Shown here: piece after piece, positions 1 through 9,146 of the stretch
How the letters are laid out: each line of letters begins with the position of its first letter
How positions within the stretch are numbered: position 1 is the stretch's first letter
Assembly (NCBI GenBank): GCA_009739215.1
Contig: VSJF01000003.1
Coordinates: forward strand, 1,674,001-1,738,000
Length of the DNA: 64,000 bases
Direction of reading: 5' to 3'
Source: Floccularia luteovirens
Lineage: Eukaryota; Basidiomycota; Agaricomycetes; Agaricales; Squamanitaceae
Notes under the pieces: model-generated
The model's database searches: none
What the model saw: the letters and a program-made list of their open reading frames with translations, nothing else
What the model was told of the DNA's origin: nothing
Program-made: the position numbers and the translations under genes

Positions 1-275
1 TATTACCTTGTTACCTTTGCTCTATCTCCCTTCCTTGTCTAGGATGGCAAATCAGTTGTAAATAACAGCATGGGCAACCCATATATGCTGAAAGGCCTAC
101 ATGTTTATTCTCTGTAACTGACCTCAGAGAGGCCCTGATAGGTGGCAGTTAAAAACCTGTATAGTGGTATCTCCTACTATTGTGCCAGGGAAATCTGACT
201 GACAACAAACCTGTTCTCTAATCCAGACACTCCAACAATGAGACCCAATGACATAGTAAACCCCAAACAATAATA
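1..275 (-). repeat. Degenerate LTR, family D, cut by the left window edge
   Basis: On the reverse strand this stretch follows the order of the intact family-D LTR at 17371-17975. It shares the TGTTTGGGGTTTA-like start (reverse complement near 255-272), the GTCAGATTTCCCT block (near 185-200) and the GGTCAGTTACAG block (near 112-128). It is much diverged, and the part distal to the reverse-strand start lies outside the window. No target duplication can be tested because one end is missing. Confidence 0.7.
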
Positions 276-860
276 ACTAGATAGATTCTCTTTATTAGAA
301 AAGGCTTTGCTGATGACTCAAGCCATTATAGACTTGCCTAGATCAGTTTCTGAGGCAATTTTGCAAATAGAGACTTAAGAAGAGTATAAAGAAAAGATAT
401 TATCCTTTTAAGCAGAGAAGATGGATTTCATGAGAAGAATAATGAATTTGATCTACAAAATGATGCCTTAAATACCTAGGAATGACAGGGAGATACTCCA
501 CAAATGTCATGACAACAATATATTAGGTTGCATGGCAACCATCATGTCTCCAGGAACTAAATATTGTTATAATAATTATAACTCAAATAATTGTCCCAAT
601 AAGCTATAGTTTTAAATTAATTGCAATACCATCGATTTTAATCAGATCATTATGTATCAGGGCTTGATCGAAAGCTAAGAAGTATCTCTTTAATTGCTTC
701 TGCCACATTATTACGTAAAACTCAATACCTGATCCGAAATATGTGAAATACCACAAAATGCAAAAACATTAGGACAATTTTTTAAGCCACTATATATAGA
801 TATGCAGCATTTACTGATGAGCATAGTTATACTAGTCTTCCACTACCTTGAGAAGAAGAG
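276..860 (+). pseudogene. Possible Ty3/gypsy integrase remnant, badly decayed
   Basis: No open frame survives. Around 455-560 one frame reads PRNDREILHKCHDNNILG, which resembles the H2C2 zinc-binding segment at the start of Ty3/gypsy integrases, where a conserved H-H pair is followed by a Gly-His turn. Frames before and after contain stops. This is a pattern-based guess. The rest of the interval is A+T-rich and shows nothing I can name. Confidence 0.3.
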
Positions 861-861
861 T

Positions 862-1075
862 TGTAATATCAAGGGCTAGTGAAAGCCCTGTTTCACATGT
901 AATAAGTCTCATTTCTTTATCTTATCTTTTATTATATATTGATACATATTCCTTATTACATATTCTCTCTTTTACCTTATAGTATACATGGTAGATATAT
1001 AGTATATATACATGTACTCTACATTCTTAATATAAGCAGTTTTATTGAACTCTACCACTCTTCAACTATTTAAAA
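862..1075 (+). repeat. Diverged LTR relic, family F
   Basis: The order of blocks matches the 176-bp solo LTR at 2735-2910: a TGTAATATCAAGGGCTAGT-like start, then AAGCCCTGTTT, an A+T-rich middle, AATATAAGCAGTTT, and CTCTACCACTCTTCAACTATT at the end. The middle is longer here and the terminal CA is lost, so this is an older or rearranged member of the same small family. Confidence 0.5.
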
Positions 1076-1310
1076 CTTTTTTATGTTTTTTTTCGACTTT
1101 TTATGTTTTTTTTCCAACTTTTTATGTTTTTTTGTCCAACTTTTTTTGTCTTTTTTTTATTTCTTCTATATAGTATTATATAGTAGTATATAGTAATTGT
1201 AGTAGTAAAAATAAAATGAATATAATAAAATAAATAATTCAATAAAGTATATATACTATTATAGTAGTACTATGGAGCACTCCATAGTACTCCATAGTTG
1301 ACCCAAGGTT
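1076..1310. repeat. T-rich tandem motif and CTATGG/CCATAG palindromic stretch
   Basis: Bases 1076-1160 hold about three imperfect copies of a 26-27-bp T-rich unit (CTTTTTATGTTTTTTTTC, with CGAC or CCAAC junctions). The reverse complement resembles the A-rich array at 15731-16110. Bases 1160-1250 are TATAGTAGTA-like simple sequence. Bases 1262-1305 contain CTATGGAGCACTCCATAG, a near-perfect palindrome. No gene is visible. Confidence 0.6.
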
Positions 1311-1320
1311 TGCTGATGAA

Positions 1321-3172
1321 TTCTGAGCTTTTGATGACAAACAAAACCATTCAACAGTGGTGGAAAACACCAACTATGACTAACCAGATTCTAAATTTCA
1401 TTTTTGATGGGGGGCATTGCATTAGTCTATGGGGATCATTTCAAAAGAAATACTTATAGACCGGATCTCTCAGGTACTTTGTACCACTGACAAACAGGAT
1501 TCTCTTCTATATAGCATCTGCAACACTACCACCTCCCATTCTTTATGATATGAAGAGTATACTCCATTTCTAAGCAGACCAAATAGAAGAAATCTTACAC
1601 TCAAATGACTACCCTGAAATCTATATTATGATTTGATCCCTCATATTTCCTGTCAATAGCCACCATGACCTGTTGTTTCTTATTCCCAAAGAAGTGGACA
1701 TACTAATGCCAAAGTTTTTAGTTTTCTGCAATGACATAAAGGAGACTGAAGCAGCCTGTCAGTGGTTGAGAGATCACCTTCCTGAAGCACAAAGAGACAA
1801 AGTGAAGTATTTTCATTCAACTATGACATAGCAGTATTGAGAGGATCAAGTTGAGGGGATGAAGACTCTTGGCATCATTGGTTTTTGTTGTACAGATACA
1901 TTTGGGATGGTAAGTGATAGAGTTTCTATGCTTAAGATTAAGCTCAAACCTTTTGTTCAAGGAAATGAATATACTAGATATTGAAATTGTTGTTCAATAT
2001 AAGGCAACATGCAATCTTTGCACTTTAATGTAACGGTTTGGCCAAGCAGCAAGAGGGGCAGAAAGAGAGGTGATAGCAATCTTATTGATTGAGAAGAAAG
2101 ATATGAACATTCAGAGGGAGGCCAAGGCACAACAAGTAGCCAATAAAGAAGCTGACGAAGTTGTGCCAAACTTTTCAGGGGAGGCAATCCTTGTGGGGGA
2201 CTTGCAGCACAATGCGGATTCAATGTAGCATTCGCATTAGCAGAGTTACCAGCAGCGTCAAAATATACAAGTCTTTCTAATAAGCAAACAAGGAAATGAA
2301 AGGCAGAATCTAGTCTCTCCACCTATAGTAAAAGACCTGCACTTGCTGAACGAGACTTAAATATCAGTTGGGAAGTGCAGAAGATCAAGGACTCTGCCAC
2401 ATTGGTAGATTATGTTGGAACAGGTAAACAAAGTACCATGGTAGAGGAAGAACAGAAAAATGAAGTCTAACAATGGGTGGACATGTGATGAGTGCAGTAT
2501 AGTATGTGCAGCAGAAAACTGAAGATGGGCCCAAATAAGAAGATAAAGGGAAATGAAAAGGCAGTTGATGTGAGAAGTCCAATGGATGACCTGATTAATA
2601 TACCTGAAGGGTTATGCTACTGCCAGATCATCAGGCTATTCAATGGGAATGATGAATGTGAGGCAGATGGTAAAATAGATAAGACTTCTCTTATCCTGAA
2701 CCATTCTCACGCATTCAACATATAGCACCAAATGTGTTGGAATAATCAAGAGTAGTATAAGCCCTGTTTATTACCTTTAATTGTTTGTTGCTCCGCTTTT
2801 TGCTTACATAACTAGTAGTATAAATTGTTAGTAGCTTGCACTTATTAATATAAGGCAGTTTGGCATAAACTCTATCCACTCTTTTAAAAAGTCTACTATT
2901 TATTTCAACAAAATGACCATCTCCTCTGTGACCCATCTCAACCTACAGGCTATCTCTGCTATTCTTCTTGTCAGCCTCATATCTGCTGTAATTGTTGCAC
3001 CCCACATTTCTTCCAAAAATTCATGGTGGACACTAGAAAACAACGCTGCAATCTTGGGAAGTCACAAGTTAAGGCATATAAACCAATGGAGGTTGACATT
3101 ACTCTTAGGAAAGCTCTCTTTGCATGGTTAAACAAAATAGCACTCTCAATCTTTGGGTTTGCAGTCATTGAT
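1321..3172 (+). pseudogene. RecQ-like DNA helicase pseudogene
   Basis: Three-frame reading gives a run of RecQ helicase-like peptides broken by stops and frameshifts. A DEGH-like motif II survives as FDGGHCISLWG (near 1405). MPKFLVFCNDIKETEAACQW (near 1708) fits the start of the second helicase domain, and GFCCTDTFGM (near 1880) fits motif V. VVQYKATCNLCTL and QRFGQAARGAEREV (near 1990-2075) fit motif VI and the arginine finger region. A cysteine-rich tail (CCNCCTPHFF, near 2985) resembles the RecQ zinc-binding region. Between FGM and the next block lies an intron-like insert (about 1911-1961) with GTAAG and CAAG ends, so the copy came from an intron-containing gene rather than from mRNA. A 176-bp solo LTR interrupts it at 2735 and a family-A LTR ends it at 3173. 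It is a different, more divergent RecQ than the intact gene at 45978-49868. Confidence 0.7.
2735..2910 (+). repeat. 176-bp solo LTR, family F, with AAATG target duplication
   Basis: The element starts TGTTGGAATAAT and ends TTTATTTCAACA, so it has TG...CA ends. It is flanked by the same 5 bases, AAATG, at 2730-2734 and 2911-2915. Such ends with a 5-bp duplication are typical of LTR retrotransposon integration. At 176 bp it is very short for an LTR, as in TRIM/SMART-type non-autonomous elements. It lies inside the RecQ-like pseudogene. Confidence 0.8.
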
Positions 3173-3497
3173 TGTTAGAGTGTGAATAGTGTGTATTCAG
3201 TTGGGGGAAAAGTATGCTACAGAGGCCTTCTTATATATAATACAGGAAGGCCTAGACTACTGTTCTAGACTGCTCAGAGTAGTGCTTCTAGCTTACCCTG
3301 ACAGCTTCTAGTCTACTTCTGTTGCTATAATACCAGTGCTTCTAGTCTACCCTGAGTGCTTCTAGGCAACCCTGATAGAAGCACCTCTGGTATCTATATA
3401 AGACCACTGGTTTCCAACCAGAACCCATTCTTCCTTTCCCTTCTATTCTACTACTATCTTATACTATCTGTACATATAGCAGTAGACTATTGTAACA
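3173..3497 (-). repeat. Solo LTR, Copia family A, reverse orientation
   Basis: The reverse complement starts TGTTACAATAGTCTACT and ends CTAACA. It shares blocks such as GGGAAAGGAAGAATGGGTTC, the AGAAGCAC repeats and the TATATAAGAAGGCC TATA region with the LTRs of the complete element at 3575-9146. No internal sequence is attached. Flanks are TTGAT and TTGTT, a 4 of 5 match at best, so the target duplication is doubtful. With the next LTR it forms a long inverted repeat. Confidence 0.85.
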
Positions 3498-3498
3498 T

Positions 3499-3574
3499 TG
3501 TTGAAGTTCAAACCGAACTCTGCAATTGTACTACTGTAAGCAGTCAGATACAATGCAAGAAACCCTCTAAAATG
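3499..3574 (-). repeat. 76-bp fragment of LTR family B
   Basis: The sequence matches the terminal part of LTR B (compare 15288-15363) almost base for base, starting TGTTGAAGTTCAAAC and stopping at CCTCTAAAATG. There the 5' LTR of the family-A element begins. The rest of this LTR B copy is not adjacent on the far side of the inserted element. Confidence 0.85.
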
Positions 3575-3934
3575 TGTTACAATAGTCTACTCCTACATGT
3601 ACAGACATACTAGGATAGAAGATAGTAAGAGGATAGAATAGTATAGTATGTAATGATAGACAGGAGGGGAAAGGAAGAATGGGTTCTGGTAGGAAACCAG
3701 TGGTCTTATATAGATACCAGAGGTGCTTCTATCAGGGTTGCCTAGAAGCACTCAGGGTAGACTAGAAGCACTGGTATCATAGCAACAGAAGTAGACTAGA
3801 AGCTGTCAGGGTAAGCTAGAAGCACTACCCTGAGCAGTCTAGAACAGTAGTCTATGCCTTCCTGTATTATATATAAGGAGGCCTCTGTAGCATACTTTCC
3901 CCCTAAGTGAATACACTATATTTACACACTAACA
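3575..3934 (+). repeat. 5' LTR of the complete family-A Copia element
   Basis: It starts TGTTACAATAG and ends CACTAACA. A TATA-like ATTATATATAAGGAGGCC lies near 3866-3883 and probably drives transcription of the element. It contains one copy of the 20-bp AGAAGCAC...GGGTAGACT unit that is duplicated in the 3' LTR. Confidence 0.93.
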
Positions 3935-3950
3935 GGTTATGGGCCCTCAG
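3935..3950 (+). other. Primer-binding site, half tRNA-iMet type
   Basis: GGTTATGGGCCCTCAG directly abuts the CA end of the 5' LTR. The first 12 bases are complementary to the anticodon stem-loop region of eukaryotic initiator tRNA-Met (GGGCCCAUAACC). This is the site known from Drosophila copia, where a cleaved 5' half of the tRNA primes reverse transcription. The same 12 bases follow the LTRs at 10361 and 11763. Confidence 0.8.
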
Positions 3951-4514
3951 CTCTAACTGTGCCCCTCATTCCTTATCCTACTTGACCACTGTGACTGCTC
4001 CCTTTACCACTCCTCTACTGCCTCACTCTTTTCTCCTTAGTTAAAATCTTTCTCCTTTTCACTCCGAGTTTTTGGCTGCTAAACTTAGCCAGTCAATAGC
4101 TAGTCAGTCCATAGTAGTTAGTAAGGACAAAAGACCATCCCCAGGTGGTCTCTACAGTGAACTGTTGGGTCTGTGCACTTCAGTGGGCCAGCCTTTAACC
4201 CACACAGCAATATCTCAGGTAGTCATCCCTGTGAGCTGTGAGGTGGTACAACTGCACTGTAGTTAAATTGTGTTGACTTGCACACACTGGTGGTTGAAGA
4301 AGACCCCAGGACTTCATTATCTTCCCCACCAACTCTCTTTCCTTTTTTTTTTTAATCACCTTTCCCACACCTACCCTTTTCACTTTCTCAGCAGTTACTA
4401 GAACCCTACCTTTTTCAAGGACTTGGTTGCATTCTAGTTGACTTGCTTATTTTGCATCTTTTACTCTTCCCTTTTTCTGCCTGTTTTTACCACATCCCTT
4501 TGTTTTCTCTTGCA

Positions 4515-7500
4515 ATGGGAGGACCAGATATTCAAAAACTGGGACTTACCAACTATAACCAGTGGAGTGGAGAAATCCAAGCCTGGCTCAGGTCTGAACA
4601 GCTTTGGCACATTGTTAGTGGCCAAAAGTCTAGACCTGATGCCAAGGAGTCTTCCCCACATTATGAGTTGCAATTGCAGAGACAGGATGACTGGGACAAT
4701 AAGGCTCAGAAAGCTGCTGGGTGGCTATACCTCACAGTAGAACCATCTCAGAGAGTGCATCTGAAAGGGATAGAGCATGACTCTCTTGCTATTTGGGAAG
4801 CCTTGAAATCTGTGCACCTTCAGCAAAAGCCTGGTGCCAGATTCAATGCATATGATGACTTGTTCAGCATCAGAAAAACAGATGAAGAGTCTTTGCAGTC
4901 ACTTGCAAATAGGGTTGATGCAGTAATGCAGCAGATTTCAAATCTGAGACCTGAATCCTTCACTCTGCAACAGCTGGATGAGGAGTTATTGTGCATGGCT
5001 ATGATTAGGGCTTTACCAGAAGACTATAGTCACTTTGTGTCATCTTTGATGCTTAGTGACAAACTGGATAAAGCCTCTATCACCCAGGCATTCCACACTG
5101 AGGAAACTCAGAGAACAAGGAGATCTGCACCTCAAGTCTCAGAGGTTGCAAACAAAGTGGCTACCAATTACAAGGGCAAGCAGAAGCAGTCCAGCTCTGC
5201 CCCCACCACTTATCCTCCTTGTATCTTTTGTGGAAAAATGGGTCACCACTTTAAAAGATGTAATCTATTTCTAGCTGAACAGGCAAAGGCAAAGGCAGCA
5301 AATCCCCAGGAATCAGCAGGAAAGGCAAGTATCTTTTCACAAGTACAATTAGATAACCCTCTTTCCCATCATGCTAATTATGATTGGAATGCAGACTCAG
5401 GAGCCACATCCCACATGACTCCACACAAGCATTGGCTCAGGGATTACAAACCCTATCACATACCTATTAGACTAGCTGACAACACCACCATATATTCTTC
5501 TGGTGTTGGAAGCATTCTTTTTAGACCCTTCATTAATGGTGTGGAAACACAATCTCTTTTATTTACTAGAGTTCTTCATGTTCCACAACTTCAAAACAAC
5601 CTTCTTTCAGTTCTCTTTCTTGTTAGGCATAGAGACTACAATATTAATATTGACTCAGATTTCATTCATTTTTATCAATCCAGTAGAGAACTGTTCACAG
5701 CTAGTATTAATAGCCAGAATGCTGCATTCCTGGATGGGATCACTGTGCCTGCCTGCCTTGAAACTGCAAACCTCTCCTCTACTCTCCCACTGGACCTTGG
5801 ACTTTGGCATAGGAGATTTGGGCACTACAATCATGCTAGTGTTAAGCAACTTCATTCCATGCACATGGTAACTGGTATGCATTTGGGCAATAACTCTAAA
5901 CCAGACCCAGTCTGTGAGCCATGCCTTTCAGGCAAAATGCATGCTAGTCCATTTCCCACTTCAGATTCCAGAGCATCACATCCTCTGGAATTAGTGCATA
6001 TGGATTTGAAAGGCCCAATCCAAGTCAAGTCTATTGGTGGTTACCAGTATTGGATCATCTTTGTTGATGACTGTACTAGATTCAAATGTGGTTTTGGACT
6101 CAGAAAGAAATCAGATACCCTAGATGCATTTAAACAGTTCAAAGCTTATGCTGAGAACTTGCATTCCTCTAAAATTAAAACAATTAGAGAGGATAAGGGA
6201 TCTGAGTTCATGTCCAATGACTTCAATCAGTACTGCATTGATAATGGTATCCAGAGACATCATACAGTTAGGAACAGGCCACAGCAGAATGGGGATGTTG
6301 AAAGGGCAAACAGAACAGTTGCAGACTTAGTAACAGCCATGTTAACAGAAGCAAACTTACCAGTGCAATTCTGGTTTCACTGCTTCATGGCTGTGCTACA
6401 TGTTCTCAACAAATGCCCTACTGTCTCATTAAAAGACAGAACTCCCTATGAAGCTTGGCACTGTAAGAAACCTGATGTGTCTCATTTGAGAGTATTTGGA
6501 TGTTTAGCATATGTCCATGTGCAGAAGGACAAAAGGAGATCATTTGGATCACATATGGAGAAGTGCATTTTTGTTGGCTATCCAGCAGGTTACAAAGGGT
6601 GGCAGTTCTATAATCCAGTAACAAGGAAGTTCATTATCTCAGAAAGAGCTGAGTTTGATGAGAGATATCTTCCTGGGATTAAACCCACTGTGATGAACTC
6701 CATTCCTGTACCTCATGACATAAATCCTGTCAATGGTAGTGACATGCCAGATTTAGGGGGGTATGACATTCCTAGAAATCAGTCAGCCACTCCCTCTATC
6801 TCATCTTCTGTGATCTATTTGCCAATGTTGTCAAATAATGACAGACCTCCTTTTATTCCTGTTGAAGTAGAGCTTGATGCTCCTTCTCCACTTGCACTTC
6901 CTATACCTCTACAATCCCCTAGTCCAGAACCAGTATCTCTACCACCATCTCCTAGTCCACAACCAGCCTCTTTACCACAAACTCCAGTCAGACACTTTAC
7001 ACCAAATCCAGTTAGTCCTTCTTTAGCTCAAAGAAGAACTAGGAGGAATATCCAACCTCCTGGTGAATGGTGGAAAGTCAGACACTCCCCTGCTATCCCT
7101 GAGACTTCTTCTGAATCTGAAGCAGATATTGCTGATGATGAAGAAGAGTTCAGTGGTGTTGCCTCTGGTGTTACAGAGCCTAATACATACAAACAGGCAA
7201 TGAAAGCACCAGATGCAGAACTATGGAGACAGGCAGCTGCTGATGAGATCAAAGCACTCATGGATAATGGTACTTGGGAATTGGCCTTGTTGCCAAAGGA
7301 CAGACAGGCAATAGGTAGTAAATGGGTGTTCAAAGTAAAGAGGAATGCAGATGGCTCAGTTGAAAGATATAAAGCTAGACTAGTTGCAAAGGGGTTCTCT
7401 CAGAGACCTGGCTTAGACTTCACTGAAGTCTTTGCACCCACATTTAGAATGGCTTCAATCAGAACCATTATTGCACTAGCAGCTAAGCACAACTATCATC

Positions 7501-8738
7501 TGCACTCTATTGACATCTCATCTGCCTTCCTGAATGGTGATCTAGAGGAAGACATCTACATGCAACAGCCTGCTGGCTTTGAGCAACTTGGACCAGACTA
7601 TGTGTGCAAACTCAAAAAGTCTATTTATGGTCTAAGGCAATCTGCCAGACAGTGGAATAAGAAGCTTCATATAGCTCTTAGTAGCATGGGATATAACAGA
7701 TTGGAATCAGATAGGAGTATCTATGTATATGCCAAAGAAGGGGTTCTAGTCATTATTCCTGTGTATATTGATGACATTACTCTTGCATCAAACTCAACCT
7801 CTAAGATTGATTCCACAATCAAAGAGCTGGAGAGTCACTTTAAACTCAGGAATATTGGACCTACTACTTGGCTGTTAGGCATGAAAATCAGTGTTGATTC
7901 TGCCAAACACACTATCTCCTTATCCCAGCAACAGTACATTAATGACATGCTTGTTCAGTATGGCTTTACTGGTTGCAACCCAATCTCTACTCCTATGGAT
8001 CCTGGACTTGCACTAGAAAAGACTCAAACCCTCTCTGATGAGGATGTAGAGTTTATGTCTAAAGTTCCATATCTGTCTGCTGTTGGCTCTCTCACCTATT
8101 TGGCTCAATGCACTAGACCTGACATCTCATTTGCTGTTGGTACACTTGCTAAGTACAACTCCAATCCTAATCCAACTCATTGGAAGGCTGTCAAGCATGT
8201 ATTTAGATACTTGCAAGGCACCAAGGACTATGAGCTTGTGTACAGGCAAGATGATGCTAAAGAGCTGTTTATCACATACTCTGATGCAAATCATGGTGCA
8301 TGCAAAGACACTGGTAGATCTACTGGTGGCTATTGTGTTATGATTGGCAATGGTGCAGTCAGCTGGTCTTCTAAGCTGCAGACTTGTGTTGCACTGTCTT
8401 CTACTGAAGCAGAGTACATGGCAGCTGTTGAAGCAGGCAAAGAGCTCAAATGGATGAGAAGCCTGCTTGGTGAATTTGGATATACCTTTACTAAGGCATC
8501 TACTCTTTGTATTGACAACCAGTCTGCAATTAGTGTGTCTAAGAATCCAGAACATCATAGTAGAATGAAGCATCTTGACTTGAAGTTCCATTGGCTTAGA
8601 GAGAATGTGGAAGCAGGGATTATTACTCCAATTCATGTTGGCACCAATGATATGGTTGCAGACTGTCTTACCAAACCTCTTGCCAGAATCAAGCATGATA
8701 AATGCAGAATAGGACTTGGACTTGTTACCAAGAAATAG
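4515..8738 (+). CDS. Copia gag-pol polyprotein, intact, 1407 residues
   Basis: This is the single-frame polyprotein that copies and integrates the element. I start at the ATG of MGGPDIQKLG (4515), because the related copy at 10924 keeps it and the 24 residues upstream are hydrophobic leader translation. Domains in order: gag of the UBN2/DUF4219 type (residues 1-210); CCHC zinc knuckle CIFCGKMGHHFKRC (about 236-249); aspartic protease DSGATSHMT (about 294); gag-pre-integrase HHCC zinc region (about 430-480); integrase core with MDLKG, REDKGSEF and VERANRT supplying the D, D and E; reverse transcriptase with KWVFKVK, RLVAKGF, SAFLNG and the catalytic YIDDI (about 1084); RNase H with SDANHGACKDTGRS and SSTEAEY. 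No stop or frameshift is present, so it may be functional. YIDDI instead of the commoner YVDD is an allowed variation. Confidence 0.96.
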   Translation: MGGPDIQKLGLTNYNQWSGEIQAWLRSEQLWHIVSGQKSRPDAKESSPHYELQLQRQDDWDNKAQKAAGWLYLTVEPSQRVHLKGIEHDSLAIWEALKSVHLQQKPGARFNAYDDLFSIRKTDEESLQSLANRVDAVMQQISNLRPESFTLQQLDEELLCMAMIRALPEDYSHFVSSLMLSDKLDKASITQAFHTEETQRTRRSAPQVSEVANKVATNYKGKQKQSSSAPTTYPPCIFCGKMGHHFKRCNLFLAEQAKAKAANPQESAGKASIFSQVQLDNPLSHHANYDWNADSGATSHMTPHKHWLRDYKPYHIPIRLADNTTIYSSGVGSILFRPFINGVETQSLLFTRVLHVPQLQNNLLSVLFLVRHRDYNINIDSDFIHFYQSSRELFTASINSQNAAFLDGITVPACLETANLSSTLPLDLGLWHRRFGHYNHASVKQLHSMHMVTGMHLGNNSKPDPVCEPCLSGKMHASPFPTSDSRASHPLELVHMDLKGPIQVKSIGGYQYWIIFVDDCTRFKCGFGLRKKSDTLDAFKQFKAYAENLHSSKIKTIREDKGSEFMSNDFNQYCIDNGIQRHHTVRNRPQQNGDVERANRTVADLVTAMLTEANLPVQFWFHCFMAVLHVLNKCPTVSLKDRTPYEAWHCKKPDVSHLRVFGCLAYVHVQKDKRRSFGSHMEKCIFVGYPAGYKGWQFYNPVTRKFIISERAEFDERYLPGIKPTVMNSIPVPHDINPVNGSDMPDLGGYDIPRNQSATPSISSSVIYLPMLSNNDRPPFIPVEVELDAPSPLALPIPLQSPSPEPVSLPPSPSPQPASLPQTPVRHFTPNPVSPSLAQRRTRRNIQPPGEWWKVRHSPAIPETSSESEADIADDEEEFSGVASGVTEPNTYKQAMKAPDAELWRQAAADEIKALMDNGTWELALLPKDRQAIGSKWVFKVKRNADGSVERYKARLVAKGFSQRPGLDFTEVFAPTFRMASIRTIIALAAKHNYHLHSIDISSAFLNGDLEEDIYMQQPAGFEQLGPDYVCKLKKSIYGLRQSARQWNKKLHIALSSMGYNRLESDRSIYVYAKEGVLVIIPVYIDDITLASNSTSKIDSTIKELESHFKLRNIGPTTWLLGMKISVDSAKHTISLSQQQYINDMLVQYGFTGCNPISTPMDPGLALEKTQTLSDEDVEFMSKVPYLSAVGSLTYLAQCTRPDISFAVGTLAKYNSNPNPTHWKAVKHVFRYLQGTKDYELVYRQDDAKELFITYSDANHGACKDTGRSTGGYCVMIGNGAVSWSSKLQTCVALSSTEAEYMAAVEAGKELKWMRSLLGEFGYTFTKASTLCIDNQSAISVSKNPEHHSRMKHLDLKFHWLRENVEAGIITPIHVGTNDMVADCLTKPLARIKHDKCRIGLGLVTKK

Positions 8739-8756
8739 TCTGTTACATATAGGATT

Positions 8757-8763
8757 AAGGGGG
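8757..8763 (+). other. Polypurine tract before the 3' LTR
   Basis: AAGGGGG lies three bases before the TG of the 3' LTR, the expected place of plus-strand priming. The same tract appears reversed just inside the reverse-orientation LTR C (13990-14000). Confidence 0.65.
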
Positions 8764-8766
8764 CTA

Positions 8767-9146
8767 TGTTACAATAGTCTACTCCTACATGTACAGACAT
8801 ACTAGGATAGAGGATAGTAAGAGGATAGTATAGTATAGTATGTAATAATAGACAGGAGGGGAAAGGAAGAATGGGTTCTGGTAGGAAACCAGTGGTCTTA
8901 TATAGATACCAGAGGTGCTTCTATCAGGGTAGCCTAGAAGCACTCAGGGTAGACTAGAAGCACTCAGGGTAGACTAGAAGCACTGGTATCATAGCAACAG
9001 AAGTAGACTAGAAGCTGTCAGGGTAAGCTAGAAGCACTACCCTGAGCAGTCTAGAACAGTAGTCTAGGCCTTCCTGTATTATATATAAGGAGGCCTCTGT
9101 AGCATACTTTCCCCCCAAGTGAATACACTATATTTACACTCTAACA
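8767..9146 (+). repeat. 3' LTR of the complete family-A Copia element
   Basis: It starts TGTTACAATAG and ends CTCTAACA. It is 20 bp longer than the 5' LTR because the unit CTAGAAGCACTCAGGGTAGA is present twice in tandem (8934-8973). A handful of substitutions separate the two LTRs. Confidence 0.93.

Larger units (their letters stand above)
3575..9146 (+). mobile_element. Complete Ty1/Copia retrotransposon, family A
   Basis: The element has a 360-bp 5' LTR, an adjacent primer site (GGTTATGGGCCC), a 568-bp untranslated leader, one uninterrupted gag-pol frame (4515-8738), a short polypurine run (AAGGGGG) and a 380-bp 3' LTR. The two LTRs differ by roughly seven substitutions plus one extra 20-bp repeat unit, so insertion was fairly recent. 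Domain order (gag, protease, integrase, reverse transcriptase, RNase H) places it in Ty1/Copia. The flanks AAATG and TGGAC do not match, so the usual 5-bp duplication is missing. The left flank is an LTR B fragment and the right flank an integrase fragment of a related element in opposite orientation, which points to recombination after insertion. Confidence 0.95.

Noticed and set aside
3356..3613. 85-residue plus-strand open frame with hydrophobic start
   Set aside because: It lies wholly inside LTR A and LTR B sequence and has no counterpart in other copies.
4195..4383. Small open frames in the leader of the Copia element
   Set aside because: The leader is non-coding in related elements and the frames are not kept in the copy at 10377-10923.
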